A stretch of 64,000 nt of DNA from Parapedobacter sp035556095 (GCF_035556095.1 NZ_DATMFT010000021.1:434001-498000); one strand, 5' to 3'; shown: positions 36,695 to 45,454, counted from the first letter of the stretch. Notes: generated by a model not told the origin, from the sequence alone. Translations and numbers: made by a program.

Positions 36695-37732
36695 TTAAAC
36701 TTCGAACCGGGATTTTTCGGGATATGCTTCCTCGAATATGTGGCTGATTTTCTTCCATCCACGGGTATTGCAATTGAGGTACTTGCGCCGTTTGAGGGCG
36801 GTTTGCACGACGTCGAGCGGCGGGTTTTCGGAATATACCGAAATGAGAATGGTGCCGTTGAGCGCGCCGTTCAGTTTGATTAGGCCACGGGGTTCGGGCT
36901 GGTGGTGGTTGAAGTATGCCGATGTGAGCAGCACGCCTTTATCGAGCGCTTTGTAGCCGCGGATGGTGTCGGCCAGTTTTTCGGAATCCAGCACCATGGG
37001 TGTGTGGGTTCCGTAGTTGAGCGTTGCTTTTCCGGCAGATTTCAGCATGCTGGAGGTGCGTCGGGCATTATCGCCGTACATGCCTTTTTTGTTGATGTCG
37101 GTCAGGTTGCCCAATATTTTGGGCTGCTGCAGTTCGCTCAACGTGGTTGGCCCCAGTAGGAAGATGTCGTCGTTGGTGAGGATGAATTGCCCGTTGACGG
37201 TTCCGCTGGTGATGGCGTACAGTAGTTTGTGGGCCACGTCGGCCTGCGGGTTGCGGATCTTCTTCGGGTTGTCGCATCCACAATCTTCGTCGACCATATG
37301 GACATCTATGGGTAGATGCGTGATTTCGTCGCTGAACCAGTCTTCGCGCTCGCCTACGACAACTACGCGGAAATCGCCTTGGTAGTTTTGCTCCCAGGTA
37401 CGGAGGGCGTGTTTGAGTTCGCCACCGGCGGCGGCACTGGCCAGGTAGGGAATCAATACCGTGATGACTTGCTCTTCGATTGTTCCGGATTGTCCGGTGC
37501 TGGATTGTTCATGTACTGTCTCTTGAACGACGGCGGGTTCGCCAGATGCTTCATCAGCGGGTCCGGCAGGTGCGCTATCAGTCGCTGTGACGGTTGCTGT
37601 TGCTGCAATATCTGTGACATCGATATCGGCAGCTTTTTGTTGCTTGGTGTCATTTTCTGGTCGCTTATGGGTGGTCTGCTTACTTGCTTTTTGCGATTTA
37701 CTTTTCGCTGGTGCTTTTTTGGTTGTTGCCAT
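36695..37732 (-). CDS. Glycosyltransferase-like protein with basic low-complexity N-terminus
   Basis: 345 residues. The first 85 are Lys/Ala/Thr-rich (KAPAKSKSQKASKQTTHKRP), like a nucleic-acid-binding or unstructured tail. From residue 89 the sequence reads as a GT-A-type nucleotide-sugar fold (VITVLIPYLASAAAGGELKH, FRVVVVGEREDWF, FILTNDDIFLLGPTTL). The NDD at 187-189 would be the metal-binding acidic motif, and it also recalls the Stealth-type sugar-phosphotransferase motif. It lies among the capsid genes, separated from them by a terminator. It may decorate virion proteins or alter the host surface. The fold call is moderate and the target is unknown. Confidence 0.55.
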   Translation of the reverse strand: MATTKKAPAKSKSQKASKQTTHKRPENDTKQQKAADIDVTDIAATATVTATDSAPAGPADEASGEPAVVQETVHEQSSTGQSGTIEEQVITVLIPYLASAAAGGELKHALRTWEQNYQGDFRVVVVGEREDWFSDEITHLPIDVHMVDEDCGCDNPKKIRNPQADVAHKLLYAITSGTVNGQFILTNDDIFLLGPTTLSELQQPKILGNLTDINKKGMYGDNARRTSSMLKSAGKATLNYGTHTPMVLDSEKLADTIRGYKALDKGVLLTSAYFNHHQPEPRGLIKLNGALNGTILISVYSENPPLDVVQTALKRRKYLNCNTRGWKKISHIFEEAYPEKSRFEV

Positions 37733-37761
37733 GGTGTTGAGATTTTGATGGACGATTGGTT

Positions 37762-37793
37762 AAAAACCCCGCGGACCGTTCGGAACCGCGGGG
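37762..37793 (-). terminator. Rho-independent terminator (minus strand)
   Basis: An 8-bp stem CCCCGCGG / CCGCGGGG with a nested CCG-TT-CGG hairpin is followed on the minus strand by TTTTT (A-run at 37762-37766). It separates the capsid module from the glycosyltransferase-like gene. Confidence 0.8.
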
Positions 37794-37813
37794 CATTGTT
37801 ATGGAGGAAATGG

Positions 37814-38374
37814 CTAAACGCCGGAACTTCCAGATGATGATCCTTCATCGGGATCGGGTGCCACTGCCGGGATGGCGCCACGGTAGTGGGCTGGCATCAG
37901 GTTGGAAGGCAGCGGCTGTGTAAACGTGAAGGTATTGCGGACGGCTTCATTGTCGTCCTGGCCTTCGAGTGTGAACTTCATCGGGTTGCAGATGGTGCCG
38001 TGTAACCGGTTACCAAGTCCGTCGCCGCATTCGCGGGAAATGGCCAAAAACCCTTCGCCCAGATTGTTCTGGATGAACTCGTCGATTTCAAGCGAATTGC
38101 CTGGGTGTGCGAAACCGAGGTTGTCGACGATACCTTCGGCATCTTCGTCGCCTTCAATGGTTTTACCCCGAGTGATGGATGACGGCGTGGCGTAGATACC
38201 GATGCCAACGGCTCCGGGCTTGAGTTCTAGGTCGCCCGTTACCAGGACGCCTTTATCGTCGCGAGTTGGGTCGGCCACCACATCGCGTGTGTTGAACAGC
38301 AGGATGGTGGGGTTCTTAGGACGCGGAGCGCCTACGGGTCCGCGTTTTTTTGGTACTGATGCATTTACGTACAT
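37814..38374 (-). CDS. Virion structural protein of unknown function with Ser/Gly-rich tail
   Basis: 186 residues. It is beta-rich in the middle (GVLVTGDLELKPGAVGIGIY, ECGDGLGNRLHGTICNPM), followed by a C-terminal tail EGSSSGSSGV that resembles the C-terminal tail of the major capsid protein. It is the next gene after the capsid protein. It might be a capsid decoration protein, a second coat protein or a tail-tube protein. Exact role unknown. Confidence 0.55.
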   Translation of the reverse strand: MYVNASVPKKRGPVGAPRPKNPTILLFNTRDVVADPTRDDKGVLVTGDLELKPGAVGIGIYATPSSITRGKTIEGDEDAEGIVDNLGFAHPGNSLEIDEFIQNNLGEGFLAISRECGDGLGNRLHGTICNPMKFTLEGQDDNEAVRNTFTFTQPLPSNLMPAHYRGAIPAVAPDPDEGSSSGSSGV

Positions 38375-38403
38375 GGTGAAATTTTTTCGATGGTTTTTGA
38401 AAG

Positions 38404-38426
38404 GCCAGCGCCGTATTGGCGCTGGC
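38404..38426 (-). terminator. Hairpin after the capsid gene, weak terminator
   Basis: A 9-bp stem GCCAGCGCC / GGCGCTGGC is followed on the minus strand by only a short interrupted T-tract (CCTTTC). It may attenuate transcription or protect the capsid mRNA rather than fully terminate it. Confidence 0.45.
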
Positions 38427-38449
38427 TGTTATCTGTTACTTGGCCGTGG

Positions 38450-40102
38450 CTACACGCCGCTGCCGCTACCGGATGATGATGACGAACCGGTTGATGATGA
38501 GCTATCGGCTGGATAGCTGTCGGCATCGCCCGGCATGTCTTCGTAGATATCCGACTCGCTGCGTGGATCGGTACCATCACGGAACTTGGTTGAAGTGCCG
38601 TAAGTGGCGGTGAGCTTGGCTTGCGGATCGTAACCGGACGGCACGTAGGCAAACACGGCTTCGGCAATAGCGAAACCAGCGGCGAACCAGAATTCACCGA
38701 ACAGGCGCACCTCGTAGTTGATTTTTTGTACGTCGTTGATGACCATGGGCACTTCGTTTTTGTGGCGAAGTTTCACCTGGTTTTGCGCTGGTGTGCTCCA
38801 CAAGATGGGTGAGCCGTAGAGGCAATCTAACGGAACCAATGTTTGCTGCGAGAAATCGATCTTGTCGTTTCCGAAATCGCCTGATTGCCCGGAATTGGTT
38901 CCCCAAACTTTTTTGTAAGCACGACGGTACCGTTTCCAAAACTCGTGAGAACAGTGGATGTTCATTGCTTTGTTTCGGTAGAACGGACTGATCCAGTCGA
39001 CGAATTCTTCTACGAAATCGAGCACTTCTTGGTCCGTTGCGTTGGTGAAGTCGAATGGCGCGGTGGGTGTGAAGAAATTGACCCGGCTGTTGGCTCCGAG
39101 TGACTTTTGCTGCACCAGAATGGTTTCTACACCGTCCATGCCATCTTCTGGCGGAGTACCGGCGTCGCCTTCGCTGATGGAGCTCCATTCGTGTTCGACA
39201 TATTTACCCTTGCCGAGCATTCGCAGCTCAATATCTTCCAAGATTTGGGGATATACTAGCGTATCCCAGATGTACTTGGTGATGGGCATCTGATCGGGTG
39301 CAAGACCTTCGTCGTACAGGTAGAAAAGGTACGAATCGAGCACCTGGGCCGGGATGATGGGGAAGTTGATTTTGTGGCGCCGGTTCTCGATGACCAAGGG
39401 GGTGAACTTGGTGTTTCCGGCGGGTGTCCACTTGGGGCTGAACTGTTGCACCACGCTGTTGATGAGTGCTTGCATGGCCTTGTATTTCGTCGTGGCAGGC
39501 ACGGTGCGGAAATACTTGGCCGACGTGAAGTCTTGGAACAGCTGGCGGATGATTTCCAAGTTGTTTTGGTCTTGGCTCAAGAACGTGCCAAATTCGTTTT
39601 TGATGTCAATGACATCGATGGTGGCGGTAGACGCACCGGTGAATACGCCGTTGCGCAGAAAATCGGATGCCGCTTGGTAGTGCGGCAACGCCATGTTGAC
39701 GTTCATTACCTTGGCTACTCCGGCTTTGCGGGGCAGTTTGCTTTCGCCTTCGGGTTTGGGAGCCTGCTCTGGCTCTTCGCTTAACCGGGCGACGGTGGCT
39801 TGCAGCGTTTCTTTGTCGGCATTGGCTTGGGCCAACTGTTGTTGCAGTTCCGTCAGGTTGTTGGCAACCGTCTGAGCGTTGTGGTCGCGTATAGCCGCTA
39901 CTAGGTCTTCGGCGTCATTGTCTGCGGTTTCTTCTTTGAAATCCGCGAGCTGCGTTTCGAATTTGGTTACGGCTTCTTTTCCGAACAAACCTTCGAGTTT
40001 CGTTCGTTGGTCTTCAGTAAGCACGCTTTTACCGGAGGCATCTTTGGAGAATGCTTGGATTTTTAGCGTGGTCATGAAGATGGTCATCAGCTTTTTAAAC
40101 AT
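38450..40102 (-). CDS. Major capsid protein (with N-terminal scaffold-like coiled coil)
   Basis: 550 residues. Residues about 15-110 form a charged coiled coil (LEGLFGKEAVTKFETQLADF, NLTELQQQLAQANADKETLQ), the delta/scaffold domain seen in HK97-type capsid precursors, then a linker ending in ESKLPRKAG, a possible cleavage region. The remainder has HK97-like features: an N-arm, long helix and A-domain segments such as KINFPIIPAQVLDSYLFYLY and LFGEFWFAAGFAIAEAVFAY. It follows the S49 protease gene, which would process it. The C-terminus ends in a Ser/Gly-rich tail (DSSSSTGSSSSSGSGSGV). Confidence 0.85.
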   Translation of the reverse strand: MFKKLMTIFMTTLKIQAFSKDASGKSVLTEDQRTKLEGLFGKEAVTKFETQLADFKEETADNDAEDLVAAIRDHNAQTVANNLTELQQQLAQANADKETLQATVARLSEEPEQAPKPEGESKLPRKAGVAKVMNVNMALPHYQAASDFLRNGVFTGASTATIDVIDIKNEFGTFLSQDQNNLEIIRQLFQDFTSAKYFRTVPATTKYKAMQALINSVVQQFSPKWTPAGNTKFTPLVIENRRHKINFPIIPAQVLDSYLFYLYDEGLAPDQMPITKYIWDTLVYPQILEDIELRMLGKGKYVEHEWSSISEGDAGTPPEDGMDGVETILVQQKSLGANSRVNFFTPTAPFDFTNATDQEVLDFVEEFVDWISPFYRNKAMNIHCSHEFWKRYRRAYKKVWGTNSGQSGDFGNDKIDFSQQTLVPLDCLYGSPILWSTPAQNQVKLRHKNEVPMVINDVQKINYEVRLFGEFWFAAGFAIAEAVFAYVPSGYDPQAKLTATYGTSTKFRDGTDPRSESDIYEDMPGDADSYPADSSSSTGSSSSSGSGSGV

Positions 40103-40127
40103 GGCTTTTGGGATTGGGGGTTAATGA

Positions 40128-41060
40128 TTATGATTTGAGAAATTCGTTGCGGATGGCTAGCTCCTGGGCGTACTGGATGGCGCGGTCGCGCGTGCCTATC
40201 TCATCGATCAGGCCAACGGCCAGTGATTTTTGTGCGTAGAAAGTTTTGCCGTTCAATAGGCCGGGCTCTTCGAGGTTGAGCTTGCCGCGGCGGTTTGTTT
40301 TTACATTGTTCTGGAAATCGACGGCCAATGGTGATAGCTCTTCGGACTTGAGGAGCTCGTAGTCTTCTTTCAATGCATTCTCGAATGCGAGGTTTTTATG
40401 GTCGGATTCGGGCGCGTATACGGTATGCAGCTTGTAGCCCAGTTTTTCGTAATAGCCTTTTACATCCCAGAACGACATCATGACGCCGATGGAACCTACC
40501 GTGGCTGATATGCCATTATCGGCAATGATGCGATCGGTGGCGGATGCCGCCCAATAAGCGGCGGAGCATGCCATATCTACGGATGCTACGACTGGGATGC
40601 CCAGACCTCGAGCAAACTCGATGGCCTGCACGACGGGCGCTACGGAATCGACACTTCCGCCGCCGGAATCGGTATCCAATACGATGGAGTTGATGTTTGC
40701 ATGGACGGCGGCGGACCGCATGGCGTGGGCTACCTCTTCGGTACCGTAGCTGCACCAGGTGCCGTACTTGAGCATGGTGCCTTTTAATGGGATGATGGCT
40801 GTAGAGCCTTTTGGTGCCTGATCGAGGTCGCCAAAGAATCCATCGACAACGGTACCGGCGGAGATGGGGAATTTCGACCGTATTTTTTCGTCATTTAGGT
40901 CGGTCGTTCCGTTGAACCCGTCCCAGTCGCGGTTGATGATGGACTGCACGGAACCGGCGAGGGCGACGGCATGATCTGGAGCAATAAAAAATTGCCCACG
41001 GAGTAATGTACTTATGAGGTGGAATTGCCAGTTGGAATGTAGAATGCGTTGCATGGGCAT
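40128..41060 (-). CDS. S49 (SppA-like) prohead protease
   Basis: 310 residues. The S49 serine protease core shows AIIPLKGTMLKYG, IVLDTDSGGGSVDSVAPVVQ and VASVDMACSAAYWAASATDR, with the probable nucleophile Ser166 and a partner Lys near 222. A long N-terminal region precedes the domain. In phages, proteases of this family cut the capsid precursor and scaffold during head maturation. It lies 25 bases upstream of the capsid gene, consistent with that role. Confidence 0.9.
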   Translation of the reverse strand: MPMQRILHSNWQFHLISTLLRGQFFIAPDHAVALAGSVQSIINRDWDGFNGTTDLNDEKIRSKFPISAGTVVDGFFGDLDQAPKGSTAIIPLKGTMLKYGTWCSYGTEEVAHAMRSAAVHANINSIVLDTDSGGGSVDSVAPVVQAIEFARGLGIPVVASVDMACSAAYWAASATDRIIADNGISATVGSIGVMMSFWDVKGYYEKLGYKLHTVYAPESDHKNLAFENALKEDYELLKSEELSPLAVDFQNNVKTNRRGKLNLEEPGLLNGKTFYAQKSLAVGLIDEIGTRDRAIQYAQELAIRNEFLKS

Positions 41061-41109
41061 CTTGTTTCAGCAAGATTACCCTGATGCGCTGGCGGTGGAA
41101 AGGACGGTT

Positions 41110-41496
41110 TTAGGCCGTTTTCAGTGGTATATGAGTGTTTTGGTGGACTATTTGGATGGCTTTTTGGGTGGTTGTGTAATTGGGCTCGATGGTGACGGGT
41201 AGATCGTCGGTGCCTATTATATAGGTGGCATCGTTGCAGACTTCAACCAATACGATGCCTACGCACCGGATGGGGATGATTTCTTTGATTCGGGCGGTGA
41301 TCTGGGTATTGAATAGCTCGACACCGTTCGTACGGTTGCCTGTAACCGTCATCCGGCCGCTGGCGGCATGCATTGGAATGGTGGTGAGCTGGCTGGTCTC
41401 GAGGGTGGCGGTACCGTCGTGGTTGTCTACGTAGCGAATGACGTCTGATAGCTTGGTGAACTTGATGCTACAGATGATATTGATGCGTTGTTCCAT
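41110..41496 (-). CDS. Phage protein of unknown function
   Basis: 128 residues, predicted beta-rich (CSIKFTKLSDVIRYVDNHDG, RCVGIVLVEVCNDATYIIG). Located upstream of the protease and capsid genes; may be a late structural or assembly protein. No motif is recognised. Confidence 0.5.
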   Translation of the reverse strand: MEQRINIICSIKFTKLSDVIRYVDNHDGTATLETSQLTTIPMHAASGRMTVTGNRTNGVELFNTQITARIKEIIPIRCVGIVLVEVCNDATYIIGTDDLPVTIEPNYTTTQKAIQIVHQNTHIPLKTA

Positions 41497-41538
41497 GGTT
41501 GTTTTTCAAGTTAAAAAGTTGAAAACCGGGTATTTTTT

Positions 41539-42084
41539 CTACAACGGACTGGCATTGAGCCGATAAGCTGTTGCGAGCGTTGATTTGATGAGTCTATCGC
41601 GGTAGTGAATCTTCTGTAGCAGGTGGTTTGACAGCTTTTCGAGGTCGTTTCTTTGCTTCCGGTACTGCCTTTTCTTGAGCGTTTCCACATCGCCGATCAT
41701 CGATACCAATTTACGGTTGATGATGAAATTGTGGATGACATCTTTCTGCATCATGCCCAGACGGATGCCCGCCTGGTAATACGATTCGAAGTCGATATCG
41801 AATAGGGAGTCGAGCAGGTCGTTCAGCTTGAGCTGATCTTCGGTAGTGTAATAGAGGAAATGGTTTCGGTGGCTTCGAATGGATTTGGTGTTGGGGAGCC
41901 GGATACGGATTGTCTTTTCGGAAGGTTCGTGTTTGACTGGTAAATCCGATTTGCTGACCAATGCACATAGGGCCTTGCCGAATGTGTTGTGCCGGAATAC
42001 GCTGAATGCATCGCTTTCGTACGCGAACTGCGAATGCAGGTATTCTCGAAGCATGGGCTTTTTGATATCTATAAGAACGATCAT
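41539..42084 (-). CDS. Phage protein of unknown function, possibly first gene of the late operon
   Basis: 181 residues from the ATG at 42084 (MIVLIDIKKPMLREYLHSQF). The longer start at 42147 adds 21 residues and is less convincing. The rest is helical and basic (LKKRQYRKQRNDLEKLSNHL). It is the first gene after the 650-bp repeat-rich region, so it could be a late regulator. There is no recognised DNA-binding motif. Confidence 0.5.
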   Translation of the reverse strand: MIVLIDIKKPMLREYLHSQFAYESDAFSVFRHNTFGKALCALVSKSDLPVKHEPSEKTIRIRLPNTKSIRSHRNHFLYYTTEDQLKLNDLLDSLFDIDFESYYQAGIRLGMMQKDVIHNFIINRKLVSMIGDVETLKKRQYRKQRNDLEKLSNHLLQKIHYRDRLIKSTLATAYRLNASPL

Positions 42085-42277
42085 CGTTTGAGTAGTTAAG
42101 TAATCAAATGATGACTCTAATATAGGGGTTTTGTGGCTGATTTTCAAGTTGAAAAGTTGAAAATATGGTATTTATTTTCCGATAGTTTTTTGGGGGACTT
42201 TTCCGGTGCGGATCGCCGGGTTATTTTCCCGTTTATTCCTCTCCCAAATGTGAGGTGGTTTAAGTGCACGAAATTTT

Positions 42278-42510
42278 TGTAATGTTGTAATAATGTAACA
42301 ACGTATTGTTTTACAGCATGTTGGGTCGATACATTTTTAAATTTAGAGTTGTAACGGCTTGTACTGCATTTTGTAACACGGTTTTGCATTACATTTTATT
42401 TGTAATACTACTATTTCTATTACAATAAAAATTGTAATACTGTAACACACTTATATTGTTCGCTCCCAGCCCTTTTCAAGTCTTTTTAGCGAAGCTATTA
42501 CATTATTACA
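42278..42510. repeat. Repeat-rich intergenic region (TGTAAY array): candidate origin or control region
   Basis: The 650 bases from 42085 to 42734 hold no gene. Within them the hexamer TGTAAY, or its complement, occurs at 42278, 42286, 42294, 42350, 42372, 42388 (inverted), 42401, 42419 (inverted), 42433, 42441, 42497 (inverted) and 42505 (inverted), and again at 42612. The region is AT-rich, and a GC-rich stretch with a 7-bp hairpin (GTGGCCC-gat-GGGCCAC, 42591-42607) follows. It lies between the early genes and the late operon, a place where phages often keep an origin or late-gene control region. Function is inference. Confidence 0.5.
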
Positions 42511-42734
42511 TTTTTTTCGTGCAAAATTAGGTAGAGGGGTTTGGGGCGAAATCGGCCGGGCACGCGTAAGGCGCGGCCGGAATCGGCGGTGTGGCCCGAT
42601 GGGCCACGTGTTGTAACAGTACGATGAAGAATGGAGTAGGACCAGTGAAGGGTGGCGCGCGCGATTAGACGCGCTGAGAATGGCGTATTTGATGCGGCGC
42701 TGGCCTGTTGGGTTGTATATGGGGTTGTGGGCGG

Positions 42735-43007
42735 CTAGAACTCGACATCGAATCCATCGGAGCTGCTTTGGTCGCGCCAGTATTGGTTAACGGCATTAAA
42801 CGCAGCTTCGAGCTTATTCCTATCGAACTCTGCGCCAAACAATTCTTCACCGACATAAAGGTCGCCGAGATCATTATATATCAACCGGTCTGGGCTAAAC
42901 TGGCGCTTGTACTCGTCGTCTGGTGTGAATAGGTAGCCGTCACCGTTCTCGTCGATGGCGATCATCCGGAAGTCTTCCGGATTGGTGAATACTTTGTAAC
43001 TGCTCAT
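42735..43007 (-). CDS. Small phage protein of unknown function
   Basis: 90 residues from the ATG at 43007 (MSSYKVFTNPEDFRMIAIDE). This start overlaps the stop of the SRAP gene by 4 bases, which makes it more likely than the longer frame from 43097. No known motif. Confidence 0.55.
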   Translation of the reverse strand: MSSYKVFTNPEDFRMIAIDENGDGYLFTPDDEYKRQFSPDRLIYNDLGDLYVGEELFGAEFDRNKLEAAFNAVNQYWRDQSSSDGFDVEF

Positions 43008-43675
43008 ATTGGATCCTGAATTTCGGGAACGTTCGTATCTTCTCCGCGGATGGCCGTAACCCGTCTCACTCGATGGGCAAAAAATTCGCCATCCCATGGC
43101 CGCATCAACTGCTTTATCTCAATGGGATCGGTCGCATTAAGCCAATCGTCACGATCGACCGGGTCAACGACGAACGGCATTCGTTTCTTTTCGTTGTGTA
43201 TTTCTTCCAGTTGGGGATTTGCTTTGGTTGTGATGACGCTGAAGGTGGGGTATCCGTTGAACTCGGCCCAGACAATGCCGAGCGTAAACGGCTCGTGATG
43301 CTCCAGGTGCAAGTAATAATTCTCCGTGTCTTTCACCCCAGCTACCTTGTGTGGTTCGAAGAATCCGTCGACTATCAGCAAGCCCCGGTTCTTGGTGATG
43401 AAGTTCTTATAGCTGGCTTTTTCGAATATCGATTCCGATTCAGCATTGAGCGTGTTGGCGTACTTATTAGCACCTTCTTCATCCTTCACCCAGAACGGTA
43501 TCAGCTTCCACCTTGCCGGAACAACCGTATCAGGTCTGTTGTTTAGAATTGCGGGCAGTGTAGGCCTAACGAAGCCGCTGACGTGATAGATACGCTCGCC
43601 TTGGTATTCGCTGCCAAGCGACTTAAAATGCTTGCGGATAGCCCGCTCGTCGGGATGACTGGTATGGTAACACAT
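43004..43675 (-). CDS. SOS-response-associated peptidase (SRAP/HMCES/YedK family)
   Basis: 223 residues from the ATG at 43675, which places the catalytic Cys at position 2 (MCYHTSHPDERA); the longer start at 43735 would hide it. Further motifs are NAESESIFEKASYK, DGFFEP and the active-site His in LEEIHNEKKRMPFV. SRAP proteins form a covalent link with abasic sites in single-stranded DNA through Cys2 and shield them from breakage. In a phage with DNA-modifying genes it may protect replicating DNA. The MCYH start, in place of the commoner MCGR, is a mild variation. Confidence 0.85.
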   Translation of the reverse strand: MCYHTSHPDERAIRKHFKSLGSEYQGERIYHVSGFVRPTLPAILNNRPDTVVPARWKLIPFWVKDEEGANKYANTLNAESESIFEKASYKNFITKNRGLLIVDGFFEPHKVAGVKDTENYYLHLEHHEPFTLGIVWAEFNGYPTFSVITTKANPQLEEIHNEKKRMPFVVDPVDRDDWLNATDPIEIKQLMRPWDGEFFAHRVRRVTAIRGEDTNVPEIQDPI

Positions 43676-43725
43676 AAATACGAATTTAGGGAAAAACAAA
43701 GTAACGGGTACTATGTTTGGGATAT

Positions 43726-43974
43726 ATGTTTTCAAAGCTTACACACGAATTACTACGCGAATTAGAGGGAAAGGGCTACAACTGTCTCAAATCAACATCG
43801 CATTGGGGTGACGAATCCCCGACGTACACACCGATAAAAGTTGACAATGTAAATGAATACCTCATGTGGGGAGACCTGCACGGCCAGCTCGGCGACAACC
43901 CTCATTTCCTTGTTATCAGCGAAGCACTTACAATTCCGGAAGAACAATTGTTTGGATTTGTGCTGGACGATTAG
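43726..43974 (+). CDS. Small plus-strand protein of unknown function
   Basis: 82 residues from the ATG at 43726 (MFSKLTHELLRELEGKGYNC). It is divergent from the SRAP gene and followed by another plus-strand gene 14 bases later. Being opposite to the lytic operons, the pair may be expressed in the lysogen. A TATGTTTG sequence at 43712 resembles a -7 element, but it is too close to the start codon unless the mRNA is leaderless. Confidence 0.5.
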   Translation: MFSKLTHELLRELEGKGYNCLKSTSHWGDESPTYTPIKVDNVNEYLMWGDLHGQLGDNPHFLVISEALTIPEEQLFGFVLDD

Positions 43975-43988
43975 CTAACTTTGTTAGC

Positions 43989-44234
43989 ATGGAGCGACAC
44001 ACAGGCACGATGGATTTCGATTACTTCGGCAGACGGATAACCATTGATTACGCAATGACCAATCTAGGCGGGAGTCCGCATATCTATATACGGGACAAAA
44101 ACGGCAGTTACCATACTTTCTTCCATCAAGGCAGTTGGCAGCTAAGCGGGAATTATACACTGAAGTGGCCCGCCGATTTCATGGCAGTGCTGTTCGCTGC
44201 GTTTGATATCGAGAGGGAACGGTGGGGGCTTTAA
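43989..44234 (+). CDS. Small plus-strand protein of unknown function
   Basis: 81 residues from the ATG at 43989 (MERHTGTMDFDYFGRRITID). The frame is open further upstream but overlaps the preceding gene. It contains GGSPHIYIRDKNGSYHTFFH and ends in FDIERERWGL. It appears to form a two-gene unit with the gene before it. No family is recognised. Confidence 0.5.
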   Translation: MERHTGTMDFDYFGRRITIDYAMTNLGGSPHIYIRDKNGSYHTFFHQGSWQLSGNYTLKWPADFMAVLFAAFDIERERWGL

Positions 44235-44241
44235 ACCTCAT

Positions 44242-44352
44242 TCAACGGTAAGCGCTTAGACCCAAGCCCCAGCTTACGTTCGGGACTATGGCGTTCAGGC
44301 GTGGGTTAAGTAGCCTGACTACTGCTTGTTCGAGTTCGGGTGTCGTAATCAT
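44242..44352 (-). CDS. Very small coupled ORF (36 aa)
   Basis: I found this by hand: ATG at 44352 overlaps the stop of the 61-residue gene (ATGA), and the frame runs to a TGA at 44244-44242. It begins MITTPELEQAVVRLLNPRLN and ends in WGLGLSAYR. Translational coupling supports it, but so short a frame could be chance. Confidence 0.4.
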   Translation of the reverse strand: MITTPELEQAVVRLLNPRLNAIVPNVSWGLGLSAYR

Positions 44353-44534
44353 GACTTCACTTTCCTCAATAACCTCCCTATAACCACCACGTCACCATGA
44401 CCGGCGAAATGGACCAGCATGGATCCGTTCTTGCCGCGTACGCACTTGCCGTCATACCTGCGAACTGGATGGCATATGGCTTTCTTTAGCGCGGGGTCGG
44501 TCAGCTTGTCGCCGTGATAGATATATGTGGTCAT
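44349..44534 (-). CDS. Small phage protein of unknown function
   Basis: 61 residues (MTTYIYHGDKLTDPALKKAI), with a C-terminal segment SMLVHFAGHGDVVVIGRLLR. It overlaps the ASCH gene stop by 4 bases, so it is co-translated in the early operon. Function unknown. Confidence 0.5.
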   Translation of the reverse strand: MTTYIYHGDKLTDPALKKAICHPVRRYDGKCVRGKNGSMLVHFAGHGDVVVIGRLLRKVKS

Positions 44535-44953
44535 AATTCAAACTCCCAAAATGACAACTTACCTTTTACGTTTTGTATCGGTTTATCGAATTTGACGGGG
44601 TTGTCAAGCACCCAATTGTAGATTGGTTTTTCTCCCATATACACACCTGCGGGAATTTCTGTTATCTCCGCCCATATACTTGGGTGATTTATAACACAAT
44701 CAACTATTTCGACTTGGCCTATGATGGCTGATACAGGATAATCCCGCAACAGCATATCGGTTTGCACACTACCTGGCAGTGTTGCGAACTGCTCATCCGT
44801 AAGTAGCTCCCATGGATGCGGATGCGCGTATTTAGCGCTGGTGTGGATTAAGGTTGGCCCACGGAATTTCGTTGCCCACATGCGGTTTTCGATAGACTTG
44901 TAGCCCTCCACAATGAGGGAAGCCCATGGTTGTTTGACAGTTATACATTTCAT
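44531..44953 (-). CDS. ASCH-domain protein
   Basis: 140 residues from the ATG at 44953. The longer frame from 45202 lies over the next gene and is Arg/His-rich, so it is not coding. The start CITVKQPWASLIVEGYKSIE followed by NRMW, together with VSAIIGQVEIVDCV and KLSFWEFEL at the end, is the ASCH/PUA-like fold. ASCH domains bind RNA or modified nucleotides. In phages they are often near DNA-modification genes, as here. The exact ligand is unknown. Confidence 0.8.
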   Translation of the reverse strand: MKCITVKQPWASLIVEGYKSIENRMWATKFRGPTLIHTSAKYAHPHPWELLTDEQFATLPGSVQTDMLLRDYPVSAIIGQVEIVDCVINHPSIWAEITEIPAGVYMGEKPIYNWVLDNPVKFDKPIQNVKGKLSFWEFEL

Positions 44954-44955
44954 GG

Positions 44956-45441
44956 TCAGTAATCTGTTGATGCGATGAAACTTGGTTTTTCGGCACCGGC
45001 CATGAATTCGGCTACTGTTTCGACGACCTGAAGCTTTTCGTGAACTTCGAGGTCTGTTTCGGGGTCGACGATATCCAGTGAACTCCATTTGTCCGGGTGA
45101 ATGAGTTCGATGTTGTCGTCGGTGCCGAAGTCGAAAATGTTGACGCTGAGTTCGGTGATCATGGTCTGTATCGCTTCGATTTCGGTGCGGGCGCAAATCC
45201 AATAGTTCTCGCCGCCGAAAAGGATGTTGTAAACGTTCAGGCTATGGGGATGTGGCGGATAATCTTCTGGTGGCGCTGGCATAAGGCCGTGCTTTTCTGG
45301 CGACATCATTACACGGCGCATGCCGTAGTCGTGGGCTTTAATTGCCACGGATTCTTCGGTGCTTCCGGCGGTATAGTAAACGCTAGCGTAATTGGCCGAA
45401 GCCTTCTCAATGGTTTCTGTTTGTTGTTTTGTGAGTGTCAT
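44956..45441 (-). CDS. Phage early protein of unknown function
   Basis: 161 residues with a helical N-terminus (MTLTKQQTETIEKASANYAS) and acidic C-terminus (WSSLDIVDPETDLEVHEKLQ). It begins 13 bases after the preceding gene and ends 2 bases before the ASCH gene. No motif is recognised. Confidence 0.55.
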   Translation of the reverse strand: MTLTKQQTETIEKASANYASVYYTAGSTEESVAIKAHDYGMRRVMMSPEKHGLMPAPPEDYPPHPHSLNVYNILFGGENYWICARTEIEAIQTMITELSVNIFDFGTDDNIELIHPDKWSSLDIVDPETDLEVHEKLQVVETVAEFMAGAEKPSFIASTDY

Positions 45442-45454
45442 TTTTTGGTTCCTC

